DNA of 64,000 nt, taken from positions 2,327,501 through 2,391,500 of the forward strand of contig NZ_CP017781.1 of assembly GCF_001856665.1 (NCBI RefSeq). Direction: 5' to 3'. A program made the position numbers and the translations under genes. Source of the stretch: Rhodobacter xanthinilyticus. Its GTDB lineage: Bacteria; Pseudomonadota; Alphaproteobacteria; Rhodobacterales; Rhodobacteraceae. Under the pieces are notes generated by a model. The model had not been told where the DNA came from, ran no database searches, and was given only the letters and a program-made list of their open reading frames with translations. How positions within the stretch are numbered: the first letter of the stretch is position 1; each line of letters opens with the position of its first letter. Below are positions 62,550 through 64,000 of this stretch, one piece after another.

Positions 62550-64000
62550 TCACTTCACCGTGATGCGACCATCGAGAACCGGGCTATAGGGCCCGACCTT
62601 GGCCAGATACTCCGCCGTGACATCGGCGAGATCGGGCCCGAAATCATAGGCCTTCATCCCCTCGGCATCGAACATCTTGAACCCGTCGCCACCGGTGCGG
62701 ACATAGTTGTTCGTGACCACGCCATAGACCGCCTCGGGGTCGATCGGCGCCCAATCCTCGCCCGAGCGCACCATCACCTCCGAGATCCGCGCGCCCACCG
62801 CGGCCGCCGGGTCGACGGTGTATTTCAGCCCCGCAACCTGCGCAAACCGCCCCGCGCCCTCCTCCATCTGGCTCGCGCCGTTTTCCAGCGCCGCAACGAT
62901 GGTCGAGCCCTTGGCCTCAAAGGTCGAGAGCGTGTTCTGGAACGGCAGAACCGTGAGCACCTCGCCCATCGTCACCGGCCCCGCATCGATCGAGGCGCGC
63001 ACGCCGCCGCCGTTCTGGATCGCGATCGTCACGCCCTGATCCTTGACCCGGTCGAGCATCGCCTCGGCGATCAGATTGCCCATCGCGCATTCCTTCAGCC
63101 GGCAGTTCTCCCGCGCGCCGTCGATCTCGGCCGCGGCCTCCGCCACCACCTTCTCGCGCATCTCCTGCAACGGCTTGGCCAGCTCCGCCACCCGCGCCGC
63201 GACCGCCGCATCGGGCGTCACCGAGGCATCGAGCAAGATCGTGTCGCCCTTGGCCTCCTTCAGCACGCCCGCGTCGTCAAAGGTCAAAACCAGATGGCCG
63301 AGATATTTCGAATAGGCATAGGCCGACACCACCGGCACCGCGCCGACCATCGTCGGATAGGCCTCCGCCCCCTCCTCGGTGTTGGAAAAGAGCGTGTGCG
63401 AATGCCCGCCCACGACCGCATCGACCCCGGGCACCGCCGCGAGCGCCTTGTCCTTCACGAAGCCCGTATGCGTGAGCGCGATGATCTTCGTCACCCCCTC
63501 GGCCTCGAGCGCCGCCGCCTCCGCCGCAAGGCTGTCGGCCTCGGCCTGGAAGATCACATTCGGCCCGGGCGAGGAGGTCTCGACCGTATCGGTCGCGAGC
63601 GCCGAGATCACCCCGATCTTCTCGCCCCCCACCTCGAGCACCGCATGTTTGGCGACCTTGCCCTTCAGCTCGGCCGAGTTCGACAGATCGAGGTTGCCCG
63701 AAATGACAGGGAACTTGACCTTTTCGATGAAGGCGGCCAGCGCCGCCGGGCCGTCATCGAACTCATGGTTGCCGACAGCCATGGCATCATAGCCGATATC
63801 GGTCATGAACTCTGCCGTATCGGCGCCCTTGTAGGTCGTGTAAAACAGCGAGCCCTGGAACTGGTCGCCCGCATCGAGCACGATCACATGGCCGCCCTCG
63901 GCCGTGATCTGATCGCGCAGCTCGGCCACTTTCGCCGCCACCCGCGCGATGCCGCCAAAACATTTGCCCTCGGCCTCATCCTCGGCGCCACAGGTCGAAT
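62550..64000 (-). CDS. 5'-nucleotidase/UshA-like metallophosphoesterase, N-terminus beyond window
   Basis: 483 residues are visible and the frame stays open to the window edge, so the signal peptide and the first metal motif are missing. Present are the metallophosphatase motifs GDQFQGS, GNHEFDDG, LTHTGFVKD and GGHSHTLF, and the C-terminal 5'-nucleotidase domain with the substrate-stacking region NYVRTGGDGF. Two cysteines in STCGAED and GKCFGG lie near the visible start. It hydrolyses nucleotides in the periplasm, a natural feeder for the pyrimidine and purine routes in this window. Confidence 0.93.
   Translation of the reverse strand, partial: STCGAEDEAEGKCFGGIARVAAKVAELRDQITAEGGHVIVLDAGDQFQGSLFYTTYKGADTAEFMTDIGYDAMAVGNHEFDDGPAALAAFIEKVKFPVISGNLDLSNSAELKGKVAKHAVLEVGGEKIGVISALATDTVETSSPGPNVIFQAEADSLAAEAAALEAEGVTKIIALTHTGFVKDKALAAVPGVDAVVGGHSHTLFSNTEEGAEAYPTMVGAVPVVSAYAYSKYLGHLVLTFDDAGVLKEAKGDTILLDASVTPDAAVAARVAELAKPLQEMREKVVAEAAAEIDGARENCRLKECAMGNLIAEAMLDRVKDQGVTIAIQNGGGVRASIDAGPVTMGEVLTVLPFQNTLSTFEAKGSTIVAALENGASQMEEGAGRFAQVAGLKYTVDPAAAVGARISEVMVRSGEDWAPIDPEAVYGVVTNNYVRTGGDGFKMFDAEGMKAYDFGPDLADVTAEYLAKVGPYSPVLDGRITVK

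Overview
The window is high-GC (dense with CGC/GCC codons), compact, and carries genes typical of the alphaproteobacterial family Rhodobacteraceae: DUF2842, DUF2155, an NDUFA12-type complex I accessory subunit, a GapR-type DUF2312 protein, a PhaR/PhaP/PhaC/PhaZ polyhydroxyalkanoate (PHA) locus and many low-complexity Ala/Pro-rich proteins. A Rhodobacter-like genome is the best guess from gene content; this is an inference, not a database match. I see no prophage, insertion sequence, CRISPR array or plasmid functions. It reads as ordinary chromosome in which several metabolic islands are each complete enough to interpret.

Layout. 1-5.2 kb: end of an acidic Ala-rich protein, DUF2842, purA, secG, pyrG. 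5.3-9.8 kb: PHA locus (phaR, phaP, phaC on the minus strand; phaZ divergent), with PhaR-type CTGC-N3-GCAG boxes placed inside and beside the phaP promoter. 9.8-13.6 kb: ferric-iron-type ABC ATPase, an SDR lacking the usual catalytic pair, a Hint-domain protein, and a lipoprotein with a suspicious start. 13.7-20.5 kb: prfC and two small hypotheticals, dgt, an ErpA-type A-type carrier, a repeat-containing Ala-rich protein, exonuclease III, a small lipoprotein, tRNA-Thr(TGT). 20.5-28.6 kb: FbpB-type permease, sulfotransferase-like protein, a tandem-repeat patch, gapR, a frameshifted crotonase/FadB-like gene, a DksA-like zinc-finger protein, a YeeE/YedE pair, an orphan FliM/FliN-like protein. 28.7-34 kb: an SLC5-type sensor kinase, receiver-only regulator and ScfR/RamB-like XRE regulator in one direction. 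34-47 kb: a reductive pyrimidine degradation island (ABC transporter, dihydropyrimidinase, amidohydrolase, RutR-like regulator, a second RutR-like paralogue, PreA, PreT). 47-53 kb: accB-accC, aat, DUF2155, mlaD-like, NDUFA12, clpX, clpP. 53-56.7 kb: periplasmic protein plus chemoreceptor. 56.7-62.5 kb: a urate-to-glycerate catabolic island (PuuD, UraH, fused allantoinase/OHCU decarboxylase, AllE, AllA, glycerate 2-kinase). 62.5-64 kb: a 5'-nucleotidase running off the window.

How it fits together. The pyrimidine and urate islands are two nitrogen-scavenging routes. PreTA reduces uracil/thymine, dihydropyrimidinase opens the ring and the M20 hydrolase releases ammonia and CO2. PuuD/UraH/UraD/PuuE/AllE/AllA take urate to glyoxylate, and the glycerate kinase can return glyoxylate-derived carbon to glycolysis. 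A RutR-type operator pair lies between the pyd genes and their regulator; a third matching operator sits at the promoter of the second TetR paralogue, so the two are likely cross-wired. Every gene-free stretch is shorter than 300 bases; the longest (46976-47266, 42614-42853, 2758-2994, 23140-23358) hold operators, promoters or repeats described below.
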